Shown piece after piece: positions 32,110-41,790 of a stretch of DNA of 64,000 nucleotides (within the stretch, counting starts at the first letter, position 1; the number at the start of each line of letters is the position of its first letter). Made by a program: the position numbers and the translations under genes. The stretch is from JAPPFW01 sp965231815 (lineage in GTDB: Bacteria; Actinomycetota; Acidimicrobiia; Spongiisociales; Spongiisociaceae), in the NCBI GenBank assembly GCA_965231815.1, contig OZ246890.1, positions 186,001-250,000 of the forward strand, given 5' to 3'. The notes beneath the pieces are model-generated. The model did no database searches. It saw only the letters and a list, made by a program, of their open reading frames with translations, and had not been told where the DNA came from.

Positions 32110-33437
32110 GCCTGGGTTCGGAAAGCCTTAAGAGCGGAGGCGAAGCGGTCGACCGTCTCTTCAATCACCGGGCTGGTGTGGGCATCCGATATGTACACGT
32201 TGCCGAAACCGGAGATCCGGACACCCGCTTCGGTCAGGTGCGGGAGGAAGGCGGTCCGTCCGGCTCGATCGGTCAGGCATACCTCCCGGTGGTTTCTCAC
32301 CACCTCCCGGTCGGTAAACATCAGGTTGAAGGCGGTGGGTAAACCCTGCACCAGGCAGGAGAAGCCTTGCTCGACCACTACCTGGCGAAGTCCTTCCATG
32401 AGCAACCGGCCCCGGCGTTCGAGGCGCGGATAGAGAACATCCCCGTGGTTGTACAGGTGTTCGAGGGTGGCCTGAGCGGCGGCCATGGTGACGGGTGAAC
32501 CGTTGAAGGTTCCGGCATGGGTCACCTTACCGGCGCCGATGCCTTCCATGAGGTCGCGTCGGCCCGCCACGCAACCTACGGGGAAACCGGAGGCCAGTGC
32601 CTTGCCCATGGTTGTGAGGTCGGGAGTTACTCCGTAGCGGCCCTGGGCGCCCCCGATCCCAGCCCGGAAGCCGGTGATCACCTCGTCGAAGATGAGCGCT
32701 ATGCCATGCTCATCACACATCCGGCGCACAGCCTCCAAGTAGCCTGGCGCGGGTTCGATCACACCGCTGTTGGCCATGACCGGTTCCATGATCACCGCGG
32801 CTACGTCATCGCCGTGGGACGCCAGCAAATCAGCCAGCGCATCCGGGTCGTTCCAGGGCGCCACGATCAATGAATCCCCGGCCTCGGTAGCTACTCCGGC
32901 CGACTCGGGCGCCGCTCGGATTGCTCGATCGTTTCTTCCGGCTTGCGGTGGGCTACCGACGTTGAACAGCACGCTGTCCGCCCAGCCGTGGTAGTGACCC
33001 TCGAACTTGAGAACCTTGTTACGGCCCGTAGCGGACCGTGCGATCCGCAGCGCCGCTTGCACGGCTTCGGTACCGGTCATATTGAAGCGCACCACTTCCG
33101 CGGAGGGAACCATCCTGGTTACCAGCCGGGCAACCTCGACTTCCAACTCGTGCTGGCCTCCGTAGAGGATGCCTCGACCTAACTGCTCCTCCACCGCGGC
33201 AATCACGAAGGATGGTCGGTGACCCAGCAGCATCGGTCCCTGTCCTAACACGTAATCGATCAGGCGGTTCCCGTCCACGTCGAAGAGGTAGGGGCCCTCG
33301 GCGGACTCGAAGAAAATGGGATGTGGCTTCTCTCCCATGCGAATGTTGCTATTCACCCCGCCGGGAATAACCTTCTTCGCCCGCTCGTGGAGTAGCCGTG
33401 ACTTGGGAAAGGTCAAGTCCGAGTTGCCTGCCTGCAC
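32106..33437 (-). CDS. Class III aminotransferase, glutamate-1-semialdehyde aminomutase-like
   Basis: A 443-residue PLP enzyme. It begins LLHERAKKVIPGGVNSNIRM, as in HemL-like proteins, and shows FNMTGTEAVQAALRIAR, KFEGHYHGW, LIFDEVITGFR and the PLP lysine in TTMGKALASGFPVG. Many HemL-like paralogues are aminotransferases for other amino ketones, and coupling to a phosphotriesterase-family hydrolase favours a catabolic role over haem synthesis. It is the upstream gene of the two-gene operon. Confidence 0.88.
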   Translation of the reverse strand: MQAGNSDLTFPKSRLLHERAKKVIPGGVNSNIRMGEKPHPIFFESAEGPYLFDVDGNRLIDYVLGQGPMLLGHRPSFVIAAVEEQLGRGILYGGQHELEVEVARLVTRMVPSAEVVRFNMTGTEAVQAALRIARSATGRNKVLKFEGHYHGWADSVLFNVGSPPQAGRNDRAIRAAPESAGVATEAGDSLIVAPWNDPDALADLLASHGDDVAAVIMEPVMANSGVIEPAPGYLEAVRRMCDEHGIALIFDEVITGFRAGIGGAQGRYGVTPDLTTMGKALASGFPVGCVAGRRDLMEGIGAGKVTHAGTFNGSPVTMAAAQATLEHLYNHGDVLYPRLERRGRLLMEGLRQVVVEQGFSCLVQGLPTAFNLMFTDREVVRNHREVCLTDRAGRTAFLPHLTEAGVRISGFGNVYISDAHTSPVIEETVDRFASALKAFRTQA

Positions 33438-33645
33438 CCTTCACTCCTTCCAATATCCGCCGCCCGGCCATAGTACTCACCCGAGGTCCCCGGTCCCCCT
33501 CGTTAGGGCTACCGGGCAACTCTATTCGAAGAAACGAGACGCATCACGTCTTGGTGGGGAGCGAAACCCTGTACCCGGCTATCCGAAGAGATGACTACCC
33601 AGTTTGGCCACCGGAGCATGCGAAGACTCATCGGGGAGAGTGTCA
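33438..33645. other. Gap upstream of the aminotransferase operon
   Basis: About 200 bp with no credible gene, holding whatever promoter serves the minus-strand aminotransferase operon. No clear -35/-10 pair is visible. Confidence 0.3.
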
Positions 33646-33770
33646 CAGGCGTTCCGCTGCCATGCTCCTGAGTTTCTTGACACCGCTCATGATGATGGCG
33701 CGCTCCTCCTCGGCAGCTTGACCGAAAGAAACCCGCCGATCATTTCCTGGATAGCGGCAGTCCACAGGGA
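33646..33770 (-). pseudogene. 3' end scrap of an AAA/DUF3696-type ATPase gene (third copy)
   Basis: About 120 bp nearly repeat 35490-35605, the end of the broken ATPase gene: both contain CATGCTCCTGAGTTTCTTGA and CACCGCTCATGATGATGGCG in the same orientation. Translated on the minus strand it keeps pieces such as GARHHHERCQETQEHGS in a shifted frame, against the paralogue's DERAIIMSGVKKLRSMA. Nothing upstream of the last ~38 codons survives. It lies just before the choline sulfatase gene. Confidence 0.7.
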
Positions 33771-33836
33771 GGTGGTTCTATGCGGCGTGTTGAGGATATT
33801 GGGGGCGAGGCGACGCCGCCGGTAGCCTACGGGGTT

Positions 33837-35345
33837 ATGCAACCGAACATCCTGCTCGTCATGGCCGACCAGTTGGCGCCGCACTTCACCGGGGCCTACG
33901 AGCATCGGCTGGTGCGGACACCGGCAATGGAAGCCCTGGTGGAGCGAGGGACTCGGTTCGAGGCGGCCTACTGCCCGTCGCCGCTGTGCGCTCCGTCCCG
34001 GTTCGCCATGCTGACGGGGCAACCGGTATCGGCCATCGGAGCCTGGGACAACGCCTCCGAGTTTCCGGCTTCGGTTCCCACGCTCGCCCACTACCTGCGC
34101 ATCGCCGGGTACCGGACCACGTTATCGGGAAAGATGCATTTTGTGGGACCCGACCAGCTGCACGGATTCGAGCAACGGCTGACCACCGACATCTATCCCG
34201 CCGACTTCGCATGGACTCCCGACTGGAACGCATCGAAGAACTGGATCAACGACTGGTACAACAGCGTGGAGTTCCTGCCGGAGGCCGGACAGGCGTTGGC
34301 GACCTACCAGATCGACTACGACGAGGAGGTGGGTGTCGCTGCGGTTCGGCATCTCTACGATCTAGCGCGAGATACCGACGAGCGTCCGTTTTTCCTCGCG
34401 GTCTCGTTCACCCACCCGCACGACCCTTACGTAGCGCGACCGGAGTGGTGGAACCTGTATGACCACGACGACATCGACCTACCCGACGCCGTTCGTGGCG
34501 AACTCGATGCGCATACTCTCCGTGTCCGGCAAGGCATAGGGTCGGATCGCCCCGGCTACACCGAGGCCCTAGCCCGTAACGCTCGCCACGCTTACTACGC
34601 GAACACCAGCTACTTCGACTCCTGGATCGGCAAACTGGTCGGGGTGCTCGACGAGACCGGACGCCTCGGCAACACGGTGGTGATCGTCACTGCCGACCAC
34701 GGCGACATGCTGGGCGACCGTGGGATCTGGTTCAAGCGGTCTTTCTTCGAGCGGTCGGCCCGGGTCCCCTTCATCATGGCGGGACCGGAGATCGCAGGCC
34801 GCACCATCCCCAACGCTTGCTCACTCCTCGACCTGCTACCAACCCTGCTCGACATCGCCACCTGCGGCGGTCCATGGCCCGAACAGGCCACCCCGCCCGC
34901 CGGTCGCAGCCTGTGGGAGAGCGCCACCGGCGGGCGAGACCCTGTCGATGAGACCACCGGCGAGTACATGGGCGCCATGGTCTCGGAGCCGATGTTCATG
35001 ATCCGCAGGGGTAACCACAAGTACATCCATTGTGACTCCGATCCGCCACTGCTGTACGACATCGCATCCGACCCGCTGGAACGTAACAACCTGGCCGACG
35101 ATCCCGTCCACGCCGGCGTGGCCGCAGCTTTCGGCGCCGAGGTGAGCCGGCGCTGGGACAGCGCAGCCATCCGGGAACGTGTACTGGCCTACCAGCGGAC
35201 CCGACGGGTACTCAACGCCGCCCTGGCTATCGGCAAGCCTCATCACTGGGACTATTCGCCCCCGCGGGACGCCGCCAACGAGTACGTTCGCAACCACATG
35301 GACTGGGCGGAAGCCGGACCACGCAGCCGGTATCCCAGGACCTGA
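33837..35345 (+). CDS. betC: Choline sulfatase
   Basis: A 502-residue sulfatase that hydrolyses choline-O-sulfate to choline and sulfate. The N terminus MQPNILLVMADQLAP and the active-site SPLCAPSRFAMLTGQ match BetC; Cys51 in C-x-P-S-R is the residue converted to formylglycine. The run SGKMHFVGPDQLHGFE, LTTDIYPADFAWTPDW and SFTHPHDPY are diagnostic of choline sulfatase within the family. ATG 33837 is chosen over ATG 33780 because it matches the family start. A formylglycine-generating enzyme is not in the window. The gene is flanked by direct repeats of the ATPase-gene end and looks inserted into the defence island. Confidence 0.9.
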   Translation: MQPNILLVMADQLAPHFTGAYEHRLVRTPAMEALVERGTRFEAAYCPSPLCAPSRFAMLTGQPVSAIGAWDNASEFPASVPTLAHYLRIAGYRTTLSGKMHFVGPDQLHGFEQRLTTDIYPADFAWTPDWNASKNWINDWYNSVEFLPEAGQALATYQIDYDEEVGVAAVRHLYDLARDTDERPFFLAVSFTHPHDPYVARPEWWNLYDHDDIDLPDAVRGELDAHTLRVRQGIGSDRPGYTEALARNARHAYYANTSYFDSWIGKLVGVLDETGRLGNTVVIVTADHGDMLGDRGIWFKRSFFERSARVPFIMAGPEIAGRTIPNACSLLDLLPTLLDIATCGGPWPEQATPPAGRSLWESATGGRDPVDETTGEYMGAMVSEPMFMIRRGNHKYIHCDSDPPLLYDIASDPLERNNLADDPVHAGVAAAFGAEVSRRWDSAAIRERVLAYQRTRRVLNAALAIGKPHHWDYSPPRDAANEYVRNHMDWAEAGPRSRYPRT

Positions 35346-35488
35346 AGAGCGGCCCGAACAGGCCGATCGCTCCTGATGGACCCGTAACTCGCCGGATTGG
35401 AAGGGGAGTTTCGTGTTGTGGGTCGTTGTGCGACACGACCTTTTGTGGCTCTTCGGAAATTAGGGGGGAGTAGGGGGTGTGGCGAGTG
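35346..35488. other. Short spacer after betC
   Basis: 143 bp between the convergent betC and ATPase ends. The last ~20 bp (GAGTGTCAC...) already belong to the segment duplicated at 33640. No gene or obvious terminator is visible. Confidence 0.3.
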
Positions 35489-36638
35489 TCACGAACCTTC
35501 CGCCGCCATGCTCCTGAGTTTCTTGACACCGCTCATGATGATGGCGCGCTCATCCTCGGCGGCTTGATCAAAGAAACCCGCCGGCCATTCCTCGATAGCG
35601 CCCAGCGGGGACAACTCCACTTCCCGGTAGCTGGAGAGACCGGTCTCGCGGTCCCGCTCGGCAAAGACCAACTTGGACATACCAAGGATTTCATCATCGG
35701 GGTCCTCAGCGATCCGGCGGCGGAGCCGGGACACCATGTACTCGCTGTGGGTTTCCACGATCAACTGCCGTCCTGACCGGACCATTGCTATGAAGAAGTC
35801 GGTCAGCCGCTGCTGCAACCCAGGATGCAGATGCAGTTCGGGCTGCTCGAGCAAGAGGACGCTTCCGGGCTCGGCCAGCAAGCACTGCACCAGCACAGGT
35901 AGCAGTTGGCTAACCCCAATCCCAACCGAAGAGAGCGGGAAGAACGAGTCCAACCCGTGAGGCTTTACCTCGATAGTCCCGCCATGCGGGCCTACCACCC
36001 GAACGTCGGCAGCCAACCCCAGGCCCATCAACCAGGACCGAAAACTATCGTTAATGGTTGGGGCACTACCCTCGGGCATCGGGAGTCCAGTTGTGTCGGT
36101 CCCGTGCATTGCTAACAAGTCGGCAGTGAACTGTCCTCGTTCACCAACCTTACTCGGGTCAAGGTCCAGTATGGCCCCTTGAGGGTTGCGCTTGGGGTTT
36201 TCCCTCAAAGGACCGACGTAGTGGATTGCTCTACCTAAAACAGTTTTTGCGTCATTCCTATCGCCGTGCTCAAGCTCCCAAGACTCGCTACCAAGAGTAG
36301 GCTTCCAATTCATTCCCCAACTTGATTTGGAACTGGGAAACTCGACATCTACTCCGATCGAAACAGGGTCTGAAGAACCTGCACTTGTGTTCAGAATCGT
36401 TACCGATGGGATACCTAGAAATATCCTCTACTTCATCTATGGTAAAGGAGCCGATAACTCCTTTACTCAAGAGATGTAGAGCATGTAATAAGGTACTCTT
36501 ACCTGATGAGTTCTCGCCCACAACGAGTGTAAAGGGTGCTAGATCTACGCCGCCCTCAGTAACAGACTTGAAATTGCTGAGTCTCAAGCTGCTTATGAAT
36601 GGATACCGGTAATCTGTAGCGAGAAGTCTGCCGGTCAT
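35489..36638 (-). pseudogene. AAA/DUF3696-like ATPase, module copy 1, frameshifted
   Basis: The N-terminal part (36638 down to about 36410) carries LSNFKSVTEGGVDLAPFTLV and Walker A GENSSGKSTLLHAL. The C-terminal part (about 36400 to 35489) lies in another frame and carries LSSVGIGVSQLLPVLVQCLL, Walker B SVLLLEQPELHLHPGLQQR, LIVETHSEYMVSRLRRRI and the DUF3696-like tail. Alignment by eye with the intact paralogue at 42595-43845 places one frame change near 36400, close to SRYPIGND. Apart from that the two copies are colinear. As written it gives a truncated ATPase. A sequence error is the alternative. Confidence 0.8.
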
Positions 36639-37573
36639 ACGGAAGTCTCTTTAACTGTCTCGTACAGGAACTCGTAGCGTCGACCGTTGCTGTCGAACCG
36701 TGTAGGTTCCGAGTGGTCGTCTCCACCGATCACCTTGACGAACCCGGCCCCAGCTAACCCATCGGCTATCGTGAGCTTGAAGAGCCAGTCGCCCTGATCG
36801 TCTTCATCCCTTCGCGCGGGAGGCGAGGTGGCGGTCTGTCCCATGGGCTGGAATATGTTAGGGAACGCCCTCAGCACCCGGCGGTCGAGGGCTTGAGCGA
36901 TCTGTTCCAGACAACTGGGCGAGACACCGCGAGTCCGGCCCGCGCGGGCAGCCTCCTCCAGCACAGAGAGGGTCCCGAAAGGGGCCCCGTTTATGGACCC
37001 GTCCAGCACGGGGAGTAACCGAGGATCTACGTAGGGTAACTCGATATCCTCATCCCCGCGCTTCGTAACGCAGTCCTCGGCCAGGGCAGCCAATTGGTCG
37101 CCCTCTCTCTCGTATTCCGGCCATCGCAGGTCCATCATCCGCGCCTGCAGCGGGATTCCGCGATGGGCAGTCAGAAACTTGTCCTCTGCGCCGTAGTAAC
37201 CGGCTACGGCAGCCTCAAGGGTCTCTTCGGACAGAGCGCCCAATCGCTCTTCCACCTGCACAAACCAAATATGCATAGCGAGGCCGCTCATCACAGCTAC
37301 TTGGTAGGGCAGTCCGGTGTGGTCCGAATCCAGTATGAGATCCTCGGCCGTTGCCAAGTTGAGTTCGTCGGTGATCAGCGCTCCGAGGAAACAGCGCCTG
37401 TCCACATCTACTTCGAGTACCGCCACCAGACGGTTCGGCTCTGACAGGTCCATTCCACCGACCCGCACGATATCGCCGTCCATGAGGTCATGGAACTCTT
37501 TGGTTCCCCGGTACGGGTAGGCCCCGGGTGCCCACCCGTCAAGGGCTTCCACCAACCAATCAGGCAGTTTCAT
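36635..37573 (-). CDS. Unrecognised ~312-aa module protein, copy 1
   Basis: The only unbroken gene of module copy 1. It is clearly homologous to 43842-44780: both share LATAEDxxLxxDxTGLPY, AHRGIPLQARMMDLRWPE / SHRGMPLQGRVRDLRWPT, ELPYVDPRLL, GRTRGxSPSC and the end AGAGFVKVIGGD followed by RRYEFLYET. No nuclease, helicase or membrane signature is visible; N-terminal beta strands and a mixed C-terminal domain are likely. Start ATG 37573 (MKLPDWLVEALDG) overlaps the sigma-like gene end, and the stop overlaps the ATPase start by ATGA. Its link to the ATPase suggests an effector or adaptor; this is inference. Confidence 0.7.
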   Translation of the reverse strand: MKLPDWLVEALDGWAPGAYPYRGTKEFHDLMDGDIVRVGGMDLSEPNRLVAVLEVDVDRRCFLGALITDELNLATAEDLILDSDHTGLPYQVAVMSGLAMHIWFVQVEERLGALSEETLEAAVAGYYGAEDKFLTAHRGIPLQARMMDLRWPEYEREGDQLAALAEDCVTKRGDEDIELPYVDPRLLPVLDGSINGAPFGTLSVLEEAARAGRTRGVSPSCLEQIAQALDRRVLRAFPNIFQPMGQTATSPPARRDEDDQGDWLFKLTIADGLAGAGFVKVIGGDDHSEPTRFDSNGRRYEFLYETVKETSV

Positions 37574-38518
37574 CCGATACTCCCCTTTCAACAACTGAGA
37601 TAGCCACCTCCTCAATCAATGCTCGTTGCCCTATCTCGTCAAACTCTTCGGCTACGCCCCGAAGTCGGTCCATCAGAGCCCTCCACCGCTTGATGAGCGT
37701 AGGCCTACTGACCGAGACCTGACGGGCGATCTCGACGTAGGGCAACCCTGCCAGGAATCGCGTACCAGGGCCACTTCCGTATCCGACCTCCCGGAAACCA
37801 TCGTCCTCGCGGCTTCCCGCGCCGACATGACTTCACCGGGGTCTTCGACCACTGCACCGAACAACCCTTCATCTTGTATAAGGACGGCAGGAACCCAGTC
37901 CGTCAAGAGGAATTCGAGAATCCTGCCTAAATCGCGAATCGTGACCCCGCCCGGTACTAGCCGGAGAACGGTAAGAAGCAGCACCGTGAGACTCCGTTTC
38001 GAATAAACCGTCGGGACTCGTTCGCCGCTACCTGGAATCTGGCGGGGTACCACCCTCACCCGTTCCACCACTCGGAGCACCTCCTCGTGGGTGAGGGGCA
38101 GGTATGGCGCGTCCGACCCACGAAGCACATATCGGGCCTGCTTGGAATCTATAGACCTCACGACCGAATTTTCACTATCGTTGAGTTTCTTGACTCGATC
38201 CAAGAGGTTGTCGACCACGGTCCGCACTCGTCGGCGGGCGAGAGTGATACGCACCTGACGATCCAACAAGGCCCTCCATGCTTCGATCATCCGGCCAACG
38301 TCGAACAGATAGTCGATCTGCCTCTCTCCGAGCAGGCGGTGGGTTACCACGTCTTGAACGAGATCATCGAGCGAATCATCTGTCCAGGAAGCCGCTCGCG
38401 CGTACACAGTGGGTGGATACCGGGGAGCGCGAACGGCGCATGCCCTGTGTACCTCGGCAAGAATCCGGACCCCGATGACCTCGAGTTCGTACTCGCGTCG
38501 GAGGTCATCAAGGGTCAT
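37560..38518 (-). pseudogene. Sigma70-like HTH protein, module copy 1, frameshifted
   Basis: Homologous to the intact 44785-45741 gene. The N-terminal DLVQDVVTHRLLGERQIDYL and WRALLDRQVRITLARRRVRT resemble sigma region 2. Just before the C-terminal HTH the frame breaks near 37747: the long frame continues into noise after VRDSWQG, whereas the neighbouring frame gives LPYVEIARQVSVSRPTLIKR, matching the paralogue's LPDTEVAGWIGVSRPTLIKR. A single deleted base explains it. The product as written lacks its DNA-binding helix. Confidence 0.75.
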
Positions 38519-38923
38519 CCTCGGCCCTTCCCGCGCGGCCCCCTACGGCGTCTACGGTGCATTAGCTGGTCACACAAACCCATGAGATCTTCGATCAGAT
38601 CCTGGTCGGGTTCTCTGCATGATCTACGAGAATTCGTGAATTCTCGGGACGGAACCTCACGAATCACCTGTTGCTTGATCCAACCGCCTTTGTCAATTCG
38701 GCAACCACAAGCGACCGCAATTGCCCGCATGGGCCTCGTGCCGGATCCCTTCTCCCCAGTCCTGGGTAGATCGAAGCATCACGGGAGGAACTCGGAACAT
38801 GACGCCACTTCCGACCACTATCCACCGATGCTCGTAGGATTCGGGTGCATGCTTGGCTATGAGAGCCACGCTCTGCGGGAAGCAAAACCAGTCTCCCACG
38901 CGGGGAACGATACGCTCAAACAT
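38515..38923 (-). pseudogene. Small basic module protein, copy 1, frameshifted
   Basis: Homologous to 45738-46142. From ATG 38923 it reads VGDWFCFPQS, EHRWIVVGSG and PPVMLRST, then NCG. One extra base near 38711 shifts the frame, after which the neighbouring frame continues CRIDKGGWIKQQV, SCREPDQDLIEDL and a basic tail. The intact paralogue reads CGVADCRIDEHGWI at the break. Its first codons overlap the end of the HEPN-like gene, so copy 1 is fused to the deaminase-SMC-HEPN operon. Confidence 0.7.
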
Positions 38924-39308
38924 CGAGGTGTGGGCGTCTTCGTCCGGGGTGCGAACCCACACTCCGAAGGGTTTCCACCAAGTGCTCCGTTTGGAGAATC
39001 CACCGGTCAAGCTCGGCCGCGGTTGGGCCCAGTTCGTAATGATGGTGATGGCAGGCGCGACTCAGCGATGACCACGCTGATCGCACATCGGCTACCAGTT
39101 CGGCATCGGTGATCATGTGCCCAAGGCAGGTAAGTTGGGTGGCGCGGCTGGCCCCAGCTACACCAGGATGGATAATCAGCCACAGGTGATCGAGTGCCTC
39201 CTCGAGAGCCTGGCGGGTCAACAGCGCTGCTGCTCGTGGCCAAACCCCTTCCGACCCTTCCTGTCGTTCGACCAGGGAACGCGCGTATCCGAGCAGGTCA
39301 AGAGTCAT
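38916..39308 (-). CDS. HEPN-like domain protein
   Basis: A 130-residue helical protein. AALLTRQALEEALDHLWLI and SSLSRACHHHHYELGPTAAE resemble HEPN domains, and R-A-C-H-H-H-H fits the R-x4-6-H ribonuclease motif of HEPN toxins. The start overlaps the stop of the SMC-like ATPase gene by ATGA, indicating coupled translation. HEPN RNases paired with large ATPases are known in anti-phage and toxin-antitoxin settings (RloC and PrrC combine ATPase and HEPN nuclease). A function as effector controlled by the ATPase is inferred. Confidence 0.55.
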   Translation of the reverse strand: MTLDLLGYARSLVERQEGSEGVWPRAAALLTRQALEEALDHLWLIIHPGVAGASRATQLTCLGHMITDAELVADVRSAWSSLSRACHHHHYELGPTAAELDRWILQTEHLVETLRSVGSHPGRRRPHLDV

Positions 39309-41710
39309 GACCGACGGAGCCGTTCAGCCAGACTCTGGCAATCGTTTATGAGTCCTCTCAGAGAACCTTGGAAGGGTTTGTGAGTCCCCCGGTTCGCATC
39401 CCAGAACGCAACGGCGAACCGGCGTTTCCACCTACCGGTTATCCGCCGGGAAATCTCATTTCCGACTCGGTTAACCTCGTCAAATAGAGCAAGTGACGCC
39501 TTCTGCTTCAACGTGCGGGCTTGTCCCAGAAGTTCGTTCACGGAGCCATGGGATTCACCTTTTCCGAGCCTCCGGCTACGTACCGCTTCGACACAAGCCG
39601 CCTCCAAACCGTCCCGGCACATGCCGGGAATCACCCTCCTCGCCACTTCCTCCGGGAGATCGGAGTCCAGCACCACCGATCGAGCGTCCAGGAAGTACTG
39701 GATGACCGGATCCCGCTTCTCCCGGACCTCCACGATCGAACCCGGTCGGCGGGTCACCTGCTTGCAGGTGTGCTCGATGCGGAGGCGCCGCAGCGATTCC
39801 GGCAGGCGGTCGTCGTGCGTGAACACGATCAATTGGCGATCGGTTGCAATAGATCCAAGAACCCTCGCCAGACCATCAACCCGGGCCGGGTCCATGGACT
39901 GCACCGGATCGTCGATCACGAGAAAGCGGAAGGGGTTCGCCGGTAACGTGGCGCGAGGGAAGAAAAGGGAAAGAGCCAGGCAGCTGATCTCCCCCTGGCT
40001 GGCCACTGCTAAGGCTTGCGCCTCCGCTCCGTCGACATCCACAGAAAGATCGACATGGCGGCGGGTGCGAGTACCCGCCAACTGCACGGAACGCAGCTCC
40101 ACGTTGCTCTGGAGCCTGAGTTGCTCCCATAGTTGCAGGGCCTGCGATTCGATGGGCTCCCACCGAGCGGCCCGGACGGAAACCGCGACACTCTTGAGCG
40201 CCGTCTCGGCCTTCCTGATCTGCTTCACCGCGCCTCGGGACTTGACCGCTGAACGAGCCCTCTCCGCCCACGCCATCACGATGGGTAGGACGGATGACCA
40301 CTCCTCTTCCTGCCGGGAGTAGGTGTCCTTAGCAAGAGCAACGACACGAGTTACCTCCTCGGACAGGTCGCCATACAACCCGAGCAGATGGTCGGACATC
40401 TCACTCGGATGGTCGGGCAGTTCGCTCCATCGTTTCCAAAGGTCACGAACGGATGCTGTCTCGACAGCCGTCGATTCCGGAATCAGGGGAGCTACGACCA
40501 GACCTTGCGCTGCGTCGACGGCCCGCTCCAGCCGATGCTTAACCTGTCTAAAACGACTTGCCTTGTCGCGGAGTTGCTTCACCTGACTCTCGGCTGTAAC
40601 ACGCCACTCGGCATCCAGTACTCCGATCCCACAAACAGGACATCTTTCGCCATGGTGGCCCTGATGGTGGCCCAAGGCCTTCGCGAGGATCTCTACTAGG
40701 CGCTGCGCCTCTTCGATGTCCGTGCCTTCAAGTTCCGAGAACTCCGAGCAAGCGTCCTGCAATCCTTCAACGGCCTCGAGAACTCGCTCCTCATCGGGTG
40801 CTCGGATCGATGCCAATTCGGATAGGGCTTCGCGGCCCGGAACCCGCGCCGTCCCTAGCTTGACCAAGGCATCGAGATCCCAGACCCTTTTCCCGAGCAA
40901 AGAACGGGCCCTGGCAGCTCGCTCGCCGCCTATCGCCGCGAGTGATGGAAGAATCCTCTGCTTCAACTCCTTCTTCACTTGCTTGTCCACCCGCTCTCTC
41001 TCCAAACGAGCGGAGGCCAGGGTTTTAAGAGCAGTATCGAGAGGTTCCATGCCAAGAACCGCGGTGAGGGTATCGAACAGCGCCGACGGTCTGGCGCCGA
41101 TCATTCCGAGTTCGTTGTAGGACAGGAGGGGCCGAAACAAGTCAAGCGGACCGTCCCATCCGATCCCGGCCAGGTCGGTTCGCTTCTCCCCGTGGTGCTG
41201 GGCGGTGCTCGGGAAGTCTTCGAGCGATGCTGCCGCCGACCATGACCTGGATACCGTTGTGGGCCCTGGCTTGCCCTCCACCCTGAATCGGGCTGAAATC
41301 TTAGGGGGCTCCCCGACATGAAGGTTCTTCCAGCCCTCCTTCCAAGGCCCGCTCCGGTCCTCCCAACGGAGAGCACTACCGGTAAGCAAGACTTCCAGCG
41401 CCTCGGCAAGACTGGACTTGCCGGAGCCGTTGCGGCCCACCACAACCGTCAGGCCCGGACCTGGTCGAATATCAAGGGTCACCTCAGGGCCGATGCCCCT
41501 GAACCCCGACACGGTGACATCCTGGAGGTACACGGAGGTGGGATGCTGATCGAGTTGGCCATTGTCGATCACCGAGTGGTCAGGTGGTTCACCCGCCAGT
41601 ACCTTCTCCATCGCTTCCTTCCCGATGAGGGAGGCCATCACCAGGTCGAGCGTGCGGTCATCCACATCCAGTTCGGCCAGTTCCGTTAGCACCTCTTGGT
41701 AGAGGGTCAT
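39305..41710 (-). CDS. SMC/Rad50-like AAA ATPase
   Basis: An 801-residue ATPase. Start ATG 41710 is supported by GGAGGT five bases upstream; the frame opens further to 41794. The N-terminal head has VSGFRGIGPEVTLDIRP and Walker A VVVGRNGSGKSSLAEALEVL. A long charged, partly coiled-coil middle holds a Cys-rich turn HGERCPVCGIGVLDAEW, like one side of a zinc hook. The C-terminal head has ASQGEISCLALSLFFPR (signature), Walker B FLVIDDPVQSMDPARV and LIVFTHDDRLPES. The tail after the head (about 150 residues) is extra compared with plain AAA_23 proteins. Paired with the HEPN-like gene. Confidence 0.85.
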   Translation of the reverse strand: MTLYQEVLTELAELDVDDRTLDLVMASLIGKEAMEKVLAGEPPDHSVIDNGQLDQHPTSVYLQDVTVSGFRGIGPEVTLDIRPGPGLTVVVGRNGSGKSSLAEALEVLLTGSALRWEDRSGPWKEGWKNLHVGEPPKISARFRVEGKPGPTTVSRSWSAAASLEDFPSTAQHHGEKRTDLAGIGWDGPLDLFRPLLSYNELGMIGARPSALFDTLTAVLGMEPLDTALKTLASARLERERVDKQVKKELKQRILPSLAAIGGERAARARSLLGKRVWDLDALVKLGTARVPGREALSELASIRAPDEERVLEAVEGLQDACSEFSELEGTDIEEAQRLVEILAKALGHHQGHHGERCPVCGIGVLDAEWRVTAESQVKQLRDKASRFRQVKHRLERAVDAAQGLVVAPLIPESTAVETASVRDLWKRWSELPDHPSEMSDHLLGLYGDLSEEVTRVVALAKDTYSRQEEEWSSVLPIVMAWAERARSAVKSRGAVKQIRKAETALKSVAVSVRAARWEPIESQALQLWEQLRLQSNVELRSVQLAGTRTRRHVDLSVDVDGAEAQALAVASQGEISCLALSLFFPRATLPANPFRFLVIDDPVQSMDPARVDGLARVLGSIATDRQLIVFTHDDRLPESLRRLRIEHTCKQVTRRPGSIVEVREKRDPVIQYFLDARSVVLDSDLPEEVARRVIPGMCRDGLEAACVEAVRSRRLGKGESHGSVNELLGQARTLKQKASLALFDEVNRVGNEISRRITGRWKRRFAVAFWDANRGTHKPFQGSLRGLINDCQSLAERLRRS

Positions 41711-41790
41711 CTCAACCTCCAAGCTTTGATCCGTTGTATGTGGTAATGGAACATAGACTGAAGGTGTGACACTAAGGGGGTACTTACCAG

